From: an uncultured Desulfovibrio sp.
GTDB taxonomy: Bacteria; Desulfobacterota; Desulfovibrionia; Desulfovibrionales; Desulfovibrionaceae
Assembly (NCBI GenBank): GCA_944327285.1
Contig: CALVHG010000003.1
Span: forward strand, 1 to 64,000
Length of the DNA stretch: 64,000 bases
Reading direction: 5' to 3'
The notes beneath the pieces are model-generated. The model saw only the letters and a program-made list of their open reading frames with translations, searched no databases and had not been told where the DNA came from. The translations under genes and the position numbers were made by a program. The stretch's first letter is position 1. Each line of letters begins with the position of its first letter. Of this stretch, positions 1-9,145 are shown in pieces.

Positions 1-72
1 CTCACTTTGGGCCGGGCGGCGCTGTGCCGCCGCCTTCGCGTTTCACCTTTTTCAAAGTTGAAACGCTTTATA
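1..72 (-). repeat. family A element (copy 1, cut by window edge)
   Basis: This is the left-end half of the family A element in reverse orientation. It holds the outer stem (GCGTTTC...GAAACGC) and the GC stem (GGCGGCG/CGCCGCC), and runs off the window start. It lies just beyond the family B hairpin that follows cysS. Confidence 0.8.
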
Positions 73-73
73 C

Positions 74-160
74 GCGGGTTTTGGGGAAGGAGGGGGCGCG
101 GGGGAGGGAACCCCTTTTTGCCGCAAGCAAAAGGGGTTCCCTCCCCCGCAAAAACCTCCT
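74..160 (-). repeat. family B 3'-end hairpin after cysS
   Basis: Near-perfect inverted repeat of about 23 bp per arm (98-121 against 126-149) with a tiny GCCGCAAGC-type loop region. One arm is purine-rich and the other pyrimidine-rich. It starts a dozen bases after the cysS stop. Read in the cysS direction it continues into a CCTTCCCC tract, but the GCGCGC-TTTTT tail of other copies is degenerate here. It is a likely terminator or mRNA 3'-end stabiliser. Confidence 0.7.
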
Positions 161-1612
161 CTAGATCAAATCCCAGACCTGACCTTCCGGCGTGTCACGC
201 ACAGCCACGCCAAGGGCCGCCAGCTCGTCACGGAGCTGATCCGAGGCGGCGAAGTCCTTGGCGGCGCGGGCGTCGAGGCGACGCTGCAGCAGGGCTTCCA
301 CAGCGGGGATATCCAGCTGCGCGCGGCGGGCGCGGCAGTCGCGCTGGGCGATGAGGAAGGTCTGCGGGTCCTGCCCGAACATGCCGAGGCGGGCTGTCCA
401 GTCCGCGGCACGGCGCAACAGGTCTTCCAGAATTTCGCGGGTACCTTCGGCGGCGCGCAGGGCCTTGTCTTCCAGAAGACGGTTGGCTATGCGCACCTGC
501 GAGAAGATATGGCCGAGAGCCTGGGCCGTATTGAGATCGTCGTCAAGGGCGGCATGGAAGGCGGGGCCCAGCTCCTGCCATTCCTTTACAATGTCCTGCG
601 GCAGGGGCGTCTTTTTCCACGAAGCGCGCTCAAGTCCCTTGCGGGCTTCGCGCAGGCATTCATAGACGCGATTCAGGGCCTTTTCCGACTCGTCCATGAT
701 TTCCGGCGTGAAATCAATGGGGCTGCGGTACTGCTTGCCCAGCAGGAAGAAACGCAGGGTTTCCGGCAGATAGCTTTCCAGAATGTCGCGTATTGTCTTG
801 AAGTTGCCCAGCGACTTGGACATCTTTTCCGAATTAACCTGCACAAAACCGTTATGCACCCAGAGGCGGGCCAGCTCGCAGCCGCAGGAGGCTTCCGTCT
901 GGGCAATTTCGTTTTCATGATGCGGGAAGACGAGATCCTGTCCCCCGCCGTGAATATCCAGCGGCAGATAGGGCTTGCTCATGGCCGAGCATTCGATATG
1001 CCAGCCGGGACGCCCCTTGCCCCAGGGGCTTTCCCACCAGGGTTCGCCGGGCTTGGCCGCCTTCCAGAGAGCAAAGTCCAGCGGATCTTCCTTTTCCTCT
1101 CCCGGAGCCACGCGAGCGCCGGCCATGAGCTCGTCGAGGCTGCGACCGGAGAGCTTGCCATAAGGCGGATAGCTGCGCACGCGGAAATAAACGTCGCCCG
1201 AAGGGGTGGCATAGGCCTTGCCTTCGTTGATGAGCGTCGTGCAGATATCCTGCATTTCACGGATGTACTCGGTGGCGCGGGGTTCCTTGTCGGCGCGGAT
1301 GACGCCGAGGGCGTCCATGTCTTCATGGAAGGCGGCAATATAGGTTTCGGCCACATCCTTCCAGTCCCGCCCTTCCTGATTGGCGCGGCGGATAATCTTG
1401 TCGTCCACGTCGGTAAAGTTGCGGACAAAGGTAACCTCCAGACCGGAGGCGCGCAGATGCCGCACCAGCACGTCAAAGACCAGCGCCGAACGGGCATGCC
1501 CGATATGGCAGTAGTCGTAGGCCGTGATGCCGCAGACGTACATGTTGACATGACCGGGGCGAACCGGCGTAAGCACTTCTTTTTTGCGAGTCAGGGTGTT
1601 GTAAAGCTGCAT
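161..1612 (-). CDS. cysS: cysteine--tRNA ligase
   Basis: Class I aminoacyl-tRNA synthetase that charges tRNA-Cys with cysteine using ATP; cytoplasmic. The 483-aa protein has the HIGH motif at 36-39 (CHIGHA) and KMSKS at 263-267. The zinc site of the family is visible as Cys27, Cys208 and the HHENE segment at 231-235. The C-terminal DALR-like helical anticodon domain is present, so the length is normal. An in-frame ATG lies 25 codons upstream inside rpiB. I chose 1612 because [11 protein letters not shown] is the typical family N-terminus and it leaves a 22-bp gap after rpiB. It is co-directional with rpiB, probably one transcript, and is followed by a family B hairpin. Confidence 0.97.
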   Translation of the reverse strand: MQLYNTLTRKKEVLTPVRPGHVNMYVCGITAYDYCHIGHARSALVFDVLVRHLRASGLEVTFVRNFTDVDDKIIRRANQEGRDWKDVAETYIAAFHEDMDALGVIRADKEPRATEYIREMQDICTTLINEGKAYATPSGDVYFRVRSYPPYGKLSGRSLDELMAGARVAPGEEKEDPLDFALWKAAKPGEPWWESPWGKGRPGWHIECSAMSKPYLPLDIHGGGQDLVFPHHENEIAQTEASCGCELARLWVHNGFVQVNSEKMSKSLGNFKTIRDILESYLPETLRFFLLGKQYRSPIDFTPEIMDESEKALNRVYECLREARKGLERASWKKTPLPQDIVKEWQELGPAFHAALDDDLNTAQALGHIFSQVRIANRLLEDKALRAAEGTREILEDLLRRAADWTARLGMFGQDPQTFLIAQRDCRARRAQLDIPAVEALLQRRLDARAAKDFAASDQLRDELAALGVAVRDTPEGQVWDLI

Positions 1613-1634
1613 GGCGTCGTTGTTTTGGCTAGGT

Positions 1635-2072
1635 TCAGGCGTTGGGAGAAAGCTGCTCCAGACGGCGCTGATGGCGGCCGCCTTCAAATTCCGTGGTAAG
1701 AAATGCGTCCACGATGGCCTGAGCGAGAATGTCGCCGGTCATGCGCGCGCCCAGACAAAGCACATTGGCATTGTTGTGCTGCCGCGTCAGACGGGCGTGC
1801 AGTTCCGTGGTGCAGAGGGCGGCGCGGATGCCCGCGTGCCGGTTGGCGGCCATGGACATGCCGATGCCCGTGCCGCAGATCAGGATGCCGCAACCGTCTT
1901 CCTGCTCCACGGCGTTGCACAGGGCATGCGCGAATACGGGATAATCGCAGCTGGCCTCGCTGGTGGTGCCGTGATCAATAATGTCGTATCCCTGTTGGGC
2001 AAGACGTTGGCTGATGGCGGCCTTGAGCGCCACGCCGGCATGATCCGAAGCTATGTGCAGACGTTTGTTCAT
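1635..2072 (-). CDS. rpiB: ribose-5-phosphate isomerase B
   Basis: Interconverts ribose-5-phosphate and ribulose-5-phosphate in the pentose phosphate pathway. The protein is 145 aa, the usual RpiB size. It carries the N-terminal DHAG motif (10-13), the catalytic Cys66 within ICGTGIGMSMAANR, and His92/His99 in the phosphate/ring-opening region. These match the LacAB/RpiB fold, not RpiA. It sits directly upstream of cysS with 22 bp between them. Confidence 0.95.
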   Translation of the reverse strand: MNKRLHIASDHAGVALKAAISQRLAQQGYDIIDHGTTSEASCDYPVFAHALCNAVEQEDGCGILICGTGIGMSMAANRHAGIRAALCTTELHARLTRQHNNANVLCLGARMTGDILAQAIVDAFLTTEFEGGRHQRRLEQLSPNA

Positions 2073-2171
2073 GAGTAACCTGGGATGTTGAGGGTGTGCG
2101 CCTGAAGGGGCGTCGGGGGAAATCCGCCCTGCCGTGCGCTGTTCATGCTGTAGTGCAGGGAGGAATGCCCC

Positions 2172-2201
2172 GCTCCGGCAGAGCGGTTGCGCTGCCGGAG
2201 C
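2172..2201 (-). terminator. hairpin downstream of the 2219 lipoprotein gene
   Basis: Ten-base perfect inverted repeat GCTCCGGCAG...CTGCCGGAGC with a 10-base loop, 18 bp after the lipoprotein stop. There is no clear U-tract on either strand, so termination is only plausible. Confidence 0.45.
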
Positions 2202-2218
2202 AAAATCTGCGGGCGTTT

Positions 2219-3016
2219 TCAGTCGTCGATACGGCGGAATTTTTCCAGCGGCAGGATACGGGTATTTGAAGGCAGATCCAGGCGCATGGCGTCGGCGGAG
2301 AAGGGAGCGGCGGGCTTTTCCCGATCCTTGATCAGTACGATGGCCCGCTTGCCGTTGTCATGGGACAGCTTCAGGCGGCGCGGCAGGGCCGCGTCGTCAT
2401 AGTCAATATCCATGATCCAGCCGTGTTCCCGGCCTTCCTTTTCCTGCCAGCGCACGGGGCGTCCCTGAGCATCCAGACAGAGCAAACCTCCGGGGCGGCC
2501 TTCCAGAAGATAGGCAAGGCTGCCTTCCGCCTCCGCCGGACCGGGCCGGGCGTTCTGGTATTCCGTGCCGAAAACCTGCGCGTATTGCCCGCGCAGCAGG
2601 GCCGAAAGCTGCGAGAGGCCGAAGGGCACGGGCACGCCGATTTTGAGCAGGGGCTTGTTGCCGCCTTCATGAACATAGGCGACATGATCGCGCGGCGCAT
2701 AAAGCAGGAAGGAGCTGCCCTTATCGGCGACGCTGGCCACAAGCGCTCCCACGCCCGCCATGACGTCAAGCCGCAGATCGGCGTTGCCGTTGCCCCAGAG
2801 CAGGGCCGTGACGCGGCGCGTATTGCCTTCTTCGCCGAACCGCAGGCTCATGCCGATGCGATAGGGCGTGTCGGCAGGCTGCGCGACGGAAGCATACTGC
2901 CGCCAGCGGCCGTCGTCGGTCGCGGCAGGGGAGAGGCTGTCGGATGGCTGGCGCGCGCAGGCGCCCAGAAAAAGCATGCCGAAGGCCGCAACTGCCAGCA
3001 GGAAGGGTTTTTTCAT
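2219..3016 (-). CDS. outer-membrane-type lipoprotein, unknown function
   Basis: 265-aa exported protein with a lipoprotein signal: hydrophobic segment 4-17 and lipobox LGAC, giving Cys20 as the lipidated residue. The mature part is beta-rich and reminiscent of LolB-like or DUF4292-type outer-membrane lipoproteins (RLDVMAGVGALVASVADKG, then a C-terminal LKLSHDNGKRAIVLIKD strand). That assignment is by style only. Its ATG overlaps the TPR gene stop by 4 bp (ATGA), which argues for translational coupling and a shared envelope role. A LolB-type function, lipoprotein insertion at the outer membrane, is possible but not shown. Confidence 0.8.
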   Translation of the reverse strand: MKKPFLLAVAAFGMLFLGACARQPSDSLSPAATDDGRWRQYASVAQPADTPYRIGMSLRFGEEGNTRRVTALLWGNGNADLRLDVMAGVGALVASVADKGSSFLLYAPRDHVAYVHEGGNKPLLKIGVPVPFGLSQLSALLRGQYAQVFGTEYQNARPGPAEAEGSLAYLLEGRPGGLLCLDAQGRPVRWQEKEGREHGWIMDIDYDDAALPRRLKLSHDNGKRAIVLIKDREKPAAPFSADAMRLDLPSNTRILPLEKFRRIDD

Positions 3017-4728
3017 AGCTGGGAAAGCTTCTTTTGGATGGCCGCCGTATTGGCGGGCTTGCCCGTAAGGGCGTTATTGTAGGCCTTGCGGGCTTCGTCC
3101 TTAAGACCGGCTTTGGCGGCGATATCGCCGTAGTGCTCCCAGATGGCGGGGTCTATGCTGTCTCCGCCGGAAACGGCGCGGCGGATTTGCTTCAGGGCTT
3201 CGTCGATGTCGCCCTTCTTGAAGTAGGCCCAGGCCAGCGAGTCCATGATGTAGGCCTGTCCGGGATCGAGTTCGTCCGCCCGGTGCAGCAGCTCCAGGGC
3301 GCGATCCAGATCGCGCCCCTGTTCCGCCAGCGTGTAGCCCACATAGTTGAGCGCCGCGTGACTTCTGGGATGGTCAAGAATGATCTGCTCCATGACGGCA
3401 AGGGCTTCTTTCTTCTTCCCTTGTTCGTCCAGAATGGAGCCGTAGATAAAGGCAATATCTTCGTCGGCGGGCCAGCGTTTTACGGCTTGTTCCGCAGCTT
3501 TCCAGGCTTCGTCCTTCTTGTCGCGGGAGTAGAGCATGCGGATTTCCATCAGGCCGAAGATCGGCTTGTCAGGATAGGCGGCTATGCCCTGGCGAAGAAA
3601 GCCTATGGCCTGATCCCACTGATTGTCCTGCGCATAGAGCTGGGCGCGCAGCAGCAGGGCGCGATCTTTTTCCTCCGCGGGCACCTTGTCCAGCCACTGG
3701 CAGGCTTGCGCCAGATTGCGGCGCTGTTCAAAGCTGAGATCCGCCAGCAGCAGATAGACATCGGCCGTGGCTTTGCCCGATGCGGCCACCTGCTTGAGCA
3801 GCCCTTCGGCCTGCAGGTAATGCCGCTCCTCCATGAACAGACCTGCCGCCGTGATGCGGAAGGCGTCGTTGTCCGGCCCGTACTTCATGTAACTCAGCGC
3901 CTTTTCCGGCTGTTTCATGCGCAGGGAAAGGCTGATGAGCCGGAGCACGATTTTGTCCGGGGAGATATTGCGGCGCAGCAGCTGTTCATAAAGGGCGCGG
4001 GCTTTTTCGTACTCGGAACGGCGTTCGTAAAGATAAGCCAGCTCCAGCATGGCTTCGGTGAAGGCGGGCTTTTCCTTGATAGCGGCCTTGAGGCGCTCAA
4101 TGGCTTCGTCATTGCGCTTCATGCCGATCAGGGCGCGGGCATGGTAGTAGTCCACCATGGGCGTGCGCTCCTTGCCCTTGATGGCAAGCAGCAGTTGTTC
4201 CGCTTCCTGGAAGCGGCTGCACTTGACGAGCAGCAGGGCCAGCTCCAGACGCGCGTCAATGGCGTCAGGATGGCGCTGCAGATAGTCGCGCATGAGCTGG
4301 AGGGCCTTTTCGTTAAGGCCGTTGGCCGCCAGCGCCTCGGCATAGATGAGATTCAGCGAGACGTTGTCGCCGCAGGCGGTCACGGCCTCCTGGGCAAAGG
4401 GCAGCACGGCGGGCGTGCCGCGCGTCATGAGCCAAACGGCGCCTTCCAGCCATACCTGAGGCGGAGCGCCGATTTCGCGCAGCAGCGGCGCGGCGCGCAG
4501 CAGACCGGCCTCGTCCTCCCCGGCAAGAGCGCGGGAATAGACAAGGTAGGCGTAGGCCCGTTTTGCTCCGGGGGAAAGTTCCGTTTCCGTTTCACGAATT
4601 TCGATGCCGTACAGAGGGCTGTCCTTGCCGGTCTGGGCAAAAGAGCAGCCGCCGAAGGTCAGCAGGGAAAACGAGAGGGCGCCGCCCAGCGTGAGCGCGC
4701 CGCAGAAGAGAAAGTTGTTCCGTTTCAT
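3013..4728 (-). CDS. TPR-repeat (lipo)protein
   Basis: 571 aa, composed almost wholly of tetratricopeptide repeats (for example around ALQLMRDYLQRHPDAIDARLEL and ALELLHRADELDPGQAYIMD), so a scaffold for protein-protein contacts. The N-terminus has a signal sequence (8-26) ending FGGC with Cys28. The -3 residue is not ideal, so it is either a lipoprotein or a signal-peptidase I substrate. The start at 4728 was chosen over an upstream in-frame ATG inside rpoH because the signal peptide begins here. The gene follows the rpoH stop by 4 bp and overlaps the next lipoprotein by 4 bp, so the three genes look like one operon. Confidence 0.88.
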   Translation of the reverse strand: MKRNNFLFCGALTLGGALSFSLLTFGGCSFAQTGKDSPLYGIEIRETETELSPGAKRAYAYLVYSRALAGEDEAGLLRAAPLLREIGAPPQVWLEGAVWLMTRGTPAVLPFAQEAVTACGDNVSLNLIYAEALAANGLNEKALQLMRDYLQRHPDAIDARLELALLLVKCSRFQEAEQLLLAIKGKERTPMVDYYHARALIGMKRNDEAIERLKAAIKEKPAFTEAMLELAYLYERRSEYEKARALYEQLLRRNISPDKIVLRLISLSLRMKQPEKALSYMKYGPDNDAFRITAAGLFMEERHYLQAEGLLKQVAASGKATADVYLLLADLSFEQRRNLAQACQWLDKVPAEEKDRALLLRAQLYAQDNQWDQAIGFLRQGIAAYPDKPIFGLMEIRMLYSRDKKDEAWKAAEQAVKRWPADEDIAFIYGSILDEQGKKKEALAVMEQIILDHPRSHAALNYVGYTLAEQGRDLDRALELLHRADELDPGQAYIMDSLAWAYFKKGDIDEALKQIRRAVSGGDSIDPAIWEHYGDIAAKAGLKDEARKAYNNALTGKPANTAAIQKKLSQL

Positions 4729-4732
4729 CCTA

Positions 4733-5800
4733 CTATCGGATCCATGAGTCCGAGAAATCTTTGATGTGTACGGCCATATGCTGCCGTATTTTTTCCAGGA
4801 GACGGGTCTCCAGCTGGCGGACACGTTCGCGGGTGATGTTATACCGTTCGCCAATCTCGCGCAAGGTAATGGGCTCGTCCGTCAGCAGGCGGTTTTCGAG
4901 GATATAGAGCTCCTTGTCCGACAGTTTCGGCAGCAGCGTCTTGAGCTTGTCGCGCAGCAGATCGGCGATTTCGTCGGTGGCAAGGCTGTCTTCGATGCCC
5001 GGCCCCAGCGCGGGCAGGAAGTCCATGCGGGTCGCTCCGGCCGGATCGTCGCCCACCTGCGCGTTAAGCGAAAGATCATTGGAGGAAAGGCGCTGCTCCA
5101 TTTCCGTCACCTGATCCTCGCTGACGCCAAGACGCTCGGAGAGCAGAGAACTGTCGGGATCGTAGCCCTGGGCAATGAGTTTCTGCCGTTCGCGGTTCAG
5201 ATTGTAGAACAGTTTGCGCTGGGCCTGGGTGGTTCCGATTTTCACCATGCGCCAGTTATCCATGATGAATTTCAGAATATAGGCCTTGATCCAGAAGGAG
5301 GCGTAATAGGAGAATTTGATGCCTTTGTCGGGATCAAACTTGTTGACTGCCCGCATGAGGCCCACGTTGCCTTCCTGCACCAGATCCAGCACATTCTGCA
5401 TCCAGCGGCGCTGGAAGTCCATGGCGATGCGGACCACAAGGCGCAAATGGGACGATACAAGCCGGAAGGCGGCGTCCGGGTCATTGTGATCCCGTACCCG
5501 CACGGCAAGTTCATGTTCTTCTTCAGGTTTGAGCAGGGGGAAGCGGCTTATTTCGCGCAGATAGAGATGGAGGCTGTCGCGGCCTCCCGAAGGAGAGGGA
5601 AGCGTCGTTCCCGCCGGAGCCAGCAGGGTCTGTCCGTCGTCGACGTCCAGAACCTCGCCGCCGTCGGCTATATCGTCGTCCAGGGGATCGATGATATCGT
5701 CGTCTTCTTCCGATTCCGGCGACACTATTTCCACATCGGGCGTGTCGGCTTCCAGGGGCGTCACGCGGGCGGATGATTCCGCTGAGTCTTTCTTTTTCAT
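4733..5800 (-). CDS. rpoH: RNA polymerase sigma-32-type factor
   Basis: Alternative sigma factor directing RNA polymerase to heat-shock promoters. Conserved regions appear in order: region 1.2 (LHLYLREISRFPLL, about 78-91), region 2 with the core-binding and -10 helices (FDPDKGIKFSYYASFWIKAYI), the RpoH-box-like QRKLFYNLNRERQ that separates RpoH from RpoD, and region 4 with the -35 helix-turn-helix (LREIGERYNITRERVRQLE). At 355 aa it is longer than the usual RpoH of about 285-300. The excess is an N-terminal extension of roughly 70 residues rich in Asp/Glu. A good SD (AAGGA) precedes the ATG. It heads the operon with the TPR and lipoprotein genes and is divergent from metH. Confidence 0.93.
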   Translation of the reverse strand: MKKKDSAESSARVTPLEADTPDVEIVSPESEEDDDIIDPLDDDIADGGEVLDVDDGQTLLAPAGTTLPSPSGGRDSLHLYLREISRFPLLKPEEEHELAVRVRDHNDPDAAFRLVSSHLRLVVRIAMDFQRRWMQNVLDLVQEGNVGLMRAVNKFDPDKGIKFSYYASFWIKAYILKFIMDNWRMVKIGTTQAQRKLFYNLNRERQKLIAQGYDPDSSLLSERLGVSEDQVTEMEQRLSSNDLSLNAQVGDDPAGATRMDFLPALGPGIEDSLATDEIADLLRDKLKTLLPKLSDKELYILENRLLTDEPITLREIGERYNITRERVRQLETRLLEKIRQHMAVHIKDFSDSWIR

Positions 5801-5890
5801 TGTATCCTTGGGGGATGCGCGTATCGCGGCGTCTTCCGCACAGGGCAGGGAACCGGCTACGCGGGCTTTCTGAAAAGATGGATCGCGCTT

Positions 5891-5919
5891 ATGCTATAGT
5901 TTTGATTTGTCCTTTTCAA
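5891..5919 (-). promoter_or_regulatory. candidate sigma70 promoter for rpoH
   Basis: On the minus strand TTGAAA (5919-5914) is followed after 15 bases by TATAGC, or after 17 by TAGCAT. It lies about 95 bp upstream of the rpoH ATG in the rpoH/metH divergent gap. Inferred from consensus only. Confidence 0.4.
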
Positions 5920-6013
5920 TGTTTTTCAGTAGTACAGGGCGAACGGGGCGCGGAAGACATCTGCCGAAAGAAGCCTGCCCCGGATTTTTTTCTTCATTGC
6001 GGGAGTGCCTTTC

Positions 6014-8422
6014 ATGCAAAAATCTCCGTTTCTTCTTGCGCTTGAACAGCGTCGTCCTCTGCTGCTGGACGGCGCCATGGGTACCATGTTGCAGGCTTCC
6101 GGTCTGCCGGCGGGCGTCAGCCCCGAAGAGTTTTGCATGGAGCGTCCCGACATTCTGCGCGGCATTCACGGCGCGTATCTTGAGGCTGGGGCAGATATCA
6201 TCACTTCCTGCACCTTTGGCGGCAACCGCTTCAAGCTGCCGCTGGCCCTTGATGTCTTCGACTTCAGCAAGCGGATGGTGGAAACCGCCCGCGAAGCCGT
6301 GAGGCTTTCGGGGCGTCCGGCCTTTGTGGCCGGCAATGTGGGCCCCTGCGGGCACTTTGTCAAACCGCTGGGCGACGTTGAACCCGAAGATATGATCGCG
6401 GCTTTTGAAGAGCAGATCAGGGGGCTGGTCGCCGGGGGAGCGGATCTGCTGCTGGTGGAAACGCAGTTTGATCTGGCGGAAGCCCGCGCGGCGGTTGCCG
6501 CGGCCCGTCGTCAGTGCCGCCTGCCTATTATCGTTTCCATGACTTTTGAGCAGGGTGTGAGCCTGACGGGTTCCTCGCCTGAAATTTTCGCCGAAACCAT
6601 GCAGAATCTCGGCGTTGACGTGGTCGGCACCAATTGCAGCCTGGGCCCGGATCAGATGGTGCCTGTGGTGCGGGAAATTCTGGACGTATGCAGCGCCGCC
6701 GTCATGGTGGAGCCCAACGCGGGTTTGCCGGAGCTGCGCGGCAACGAAACCGTTTTTCCTCTAGGGCCTGAAGCCTTTGCCGAAAAGACGGCGGCCTTTG
6801 CCGTCATGGGGGCGTCTATCCTCGGCGGCTGCTGTGGTACGACGCCCGCGCATATGGCGGCGTTGCGCAAGGCTGTGGATGCTCTGGAGCTGCCGCCGCG
6901 TTCCCTGCCCGCTACGCGCGGCATCTGCCTGACCAGCCGTTCGCGTCTTGTGCGCATCAGCGCGGACGCGCCCTTTGTGATTATTGGCGAACGTATCAAT
7001 CCCACCGGCAAGAAGCTGCTCACGCAGGAGCTGCAGGCCGGGCAGTGCGACGAGGCGTTGCGTCTGGCGGATCAGCAGGTGGCGGCGGGCGCGCGCGTGC
7101 TGGATGTGAACGTGGGCGCGTCGCTGGTAGATGAGACCCATATGCTGCCTGAGCTGGTGCAGCATCTTGTGGCGCGCCTCCAGGAGCCGCTGTCGCTGGA
7201 TTCCTCCAATGCCGCGGCTATTGCGGCGGCATTGCCTTACGCGCCGGGCTCCTGTCTGGTCAACTCCATTAGCGGCGAAGGCGATCGCATGGACGTGCTG
7301 GGGCCTCTATGCCGCGATTTTGGCGCCCCCTTTATCCTTTTGCCGTTGCAGGGAGCCAAGTTGCCCGTCCGGGCAAGCGAGCGGATCGCCATTGTGGAAG
7401 GCCTGTTGGAAAAGGCCGAGGCGCTCGGCATTCCGCGGCGCCTTATGATGGTGGATATTCTGGCGCTTGCCGTGTCTTCCAAGGCCGAAGGAGCTCTGCA
7501 ATGTCTTGAGTTCCTGCGCTGGTGCACGGCGCAGGGGCTGCCCGCCACCCTGGGGCTTTCCAATCTTTCCTTTGGCCTGCCCGCGCGGGATCTGCTCAAT
7601 GCGACTTTTCTTGCCATGGGAGCCGGGGCCGGTCTGGCATCCTGCATTGCCAACCCTTCGGCGCAGCGTCTGCACGAAGCCTTCGACGCCCTCAATGTGC
7701 TGCGCAATCATGATCCTCATGCGGAAAACTTCATTGCCGGTTATGCCGACTGGAGCGCCGGTTCCGGCGGCAGCGGCGGGAAGGCCGTGCGGGCGGCGGC
7801 GTCGGCAACGCTTGGCGACGCCGTGCTCAACGGCGACAAGGAAAATGTGCTGCCTCTGCTGGAAGCTGAGCTGGACAAGGGGGCCGAGCCTTTCGCCCTT
7901 GTGAATGACGTGTTGATTCCGGCCATTACCGAAGTGGGCGCCCGCTACGAACGCCGCGAATATTTCCTGCCGCAGTTGATCCGCGCCGCGGAAACTATGC
8001 AGACGGCCTTTGCCCGCCTCAAGCCTCTGCTGGAGGCCGCCAGAGGCAGCGAGCGCCGCCCGGTGATCGTCATGGCGACCGTCGAGGGCGATATCCACGA
8101 CATCGGCAAGAATATTGTGGCGCTGCTGCTGGGCAATCACGGTTTTGACGTGGTGGATGCTGGCAAGGATGTGCCCGCGGCGGATATTGTGCGCTGCGCG
8201 GAAGAACACGGCGCGCGCATCATCGGTCTGTCGGCCCTCATGACGACAACCATGGTTCGTATGGAAGACACCATTGCTCTTATCCGCGAGCGCGGACTGG
8301 ATATGAAGGTCATGGTCGGCGGCGCTGCCGTGACGCAGGCCTTTGCCGATTCCATCGGCGCGGATGCTTATTGCGAAGATGCCGTGGCGGCCGTGAGGGC
8401 TGCCAAGTCCTTCCTGGACTGA
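6014..8422 (+). CDS. metH: cobalamin-dependent methionine synthase, short form
   Basis: Transfers a methyl group from methyl-tetrahydrofolate through cobalamin to homocysteine. Domains in the 802-aa protein: homocysteine-binding barrel (about 1-300) with zinc ligands Cys208, Cys273 and Cys274; pterin-binding domain starting near VIIGERINPTGKKLL (about 318); and the B12 cap and Rossmann modules, with the DxHxxG motif placing cobalt-ligand His695. The protein stops after the B12 domain. The AdoMet-binding reactivation domain of the roughly 1,200-aa E. coli enzyme is absent. An in-frame GTG lies 9 bp upstream, but GGGAG sits at good distance from the ATG at 6014. It is divergent from rpoH and starts a plus-strand group with thioredoxin, GNAT and hpt genes. 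Confidence 0.93.
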   Translation: MQKSPFLLALEQRRPLLLDGAMGTMLQASGLPAGVSPEEFCMERPDILRGIHGAYLEAGADIITSCTFGGNRFKLPLALDVFDFSKRMVETAREAVRLSGRPAFVAGNVGPCGHFVKPLGDVEPEDMIAAFEEQIRGLVAGGADLLLVETQFDLAEARAAVAAARRQCRLPIIVSMTFEQGVSLTGSSPEIFAETMQNLGVDVVGTNCSLGPDQMVPVVREILDVCSAAVMVEPNAGLPELRGNETVFPLGPEAFAEKTAAFAVMGASILGGCCGTTPAHMAALRKAVDALELPPRSLPATRGICLTSRSRLVRISADAPFVIIGERINPTGKKLLTQELQAGQCDEALRLADQQVAAGARVLDVNVGASLVDETHMLPELVQHLVARLQEPLSLDSSNAAAIAAALPYAPGSCLVNSISGEGDRMDVLGPLCRDFGAPFILLPLQGAKLPVRASERIAIVEGLLEKAEALGIPRRLMMVDILALAVSSKAEGALQCLEFLRWCTAQGLPATLGLSNLSFGLPARDLLNATFLAMGAGAGLASCIANPSAQRLHEAFDALNVLRNHDPHAENFIAGYADWSAGSGGSGGKAVRAAASATLGDAVLNGDKENVLPLLEAELDKGAEPFALVNDVLIPAITEVGARYERREYFLPQLIRAAETMQTAFARLKPLLEAARGSERRPVIVMATVEGDIHDIGKNIVALLLGNHGFDVVDAGKDVPAADIVRCAEEHGARIIGLSALMTTTMVRMEDTIALIRERGLDMKVMVGGAAVTQAFADSIGADAYCEDAVAAVRAAKSFLD

Positions 8423-8452
8423 TCCGCCCTGATGCCTGCCGTAGCAGGACCG

Positions 8453-8601
8453 CTAGAGCGTTTTACCTTTGAAAAAGGTAATACGCGAGGCGGCGGCACA
8501 GCGCCGCCCGGCCTGAACCGAGCGGAAAAACAGCGTTTTTCCGCAAAACGACAGGCCGTATGGTTTGAAGCGCACAGCGTTTCAAATTAAAAATGCTCTA
8601 G
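8453..8601 (+). repeat. family A element (copy 2, full length)
   Basis: 149-bp copy between metH and the thioredoxin gene. It begins CTAGAGCG and ends AATGCTCTAG, with all four internal stems. The outer stem reads TTTTACC...GGTAATA in place of TTTCACC...GGTGAAA, a mostly compensated change. Confidence 0.9.
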
Positions 8602-8677
8602 GGTCTCGGCGGCGCGGGCGACAATCCTCTAGCCCCGCAGGCGCATGCCTTCGGGGGCGTGAATGCAAGGTGAATTT

Positions 8678-9145
8678 ATGAAGAAACTGTGTGCCTGGCT
8701 GTTGCTGTTCCTGCTGGCGATGCCCTGCGCGGCACGGGCGGCGGAGACGTTTTCCACCCTCAACCTTGCCGGTCTCAGCGACTTTGTAGCCGCCAACAAG
8801 GGCAAGGTCGTGGTCGTCAACTTTTTTGCGACCTGGTGCCCGCCGTGCCGCATGGAAATTCCCGATCTTGTGGCTGTGCGCAAGGAAGCCGCTGCAAAGG
8901 ATGCCGTTATTATTGGCCTGTCCGTAGACGAGGATCCCGCGCAGCTGCCGCCCTTCCTCAAGAAACTGAAAGTGGATTATCCCGTGTTTCTTGCGGGAGA
9001 AGACCTGATTCAGGCCTTTAATATTTCCAGCATTCCGCATAATGTGTTTTACGGCCCCACCGGCAAGGTTATGCTGGCGGGCAGTGGTCTCATAGACAAG
9101 AGGACCCTTCTGGAAATTTTTGGAACATTGACGGGCAAAAAGTAA
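8678..9145 (+). CDS. TlpA/ResA-type exported thioredoxin
   Basis: 155 aa. Residues 1-21 form a signal peptide (hydrophobic LCAWLLLFLLAM, ending ARA), so the protein acts in the periplasm. The thioredoxin fold carries the redox motif WCPPC (Cys54, Cys57) and a cis-proline region (SSIPHNVF). The WCPPC dithiol is typical of thiol reductases serving cytochrome c maturation or disulfide balance, but the partner cannot be read from the sequence. AAGGTGA precedes the ATG at 8678. Its TAA overlaps the next ATG (TAATG), so it is translationally coupled to the GNAT gene. Confidence 0.92.
   Translation: MKKLCAWLLLFLLAMPCAARAAETFSTLNLAGLSDFVAANKGKVVVVNFFATWCPPCRMEIPDLVAVRKEAAAKDAVIIGLSVDEDPAQLPPFLKKLKVDYPVFLAGEDLIQAFNISSIPHNVFYGPTGKVMLAGSGLIDKRTLLEIFGTLTGKK

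Noticed and set aside
509..1699. 396-codon open frame antisense to cysS/rpiB
   Set aside because: High-GC shadow of cysS and rpiB in the opposite strand; no family motif and no SD.
3034..4764. 576-codon open frame antisense to the TPR gene
   Set aside because: Long only because the TPR gene has strong third-position GC bias; no domain signature, while the minus-strand TPR repeats are clear.
5801..6013. SAM or SAH riboswitch ahead of metH
   Set aside because: No conserved SAM/SAH aptamer core is visible; only a candidate rpoH promoter on the other strand.
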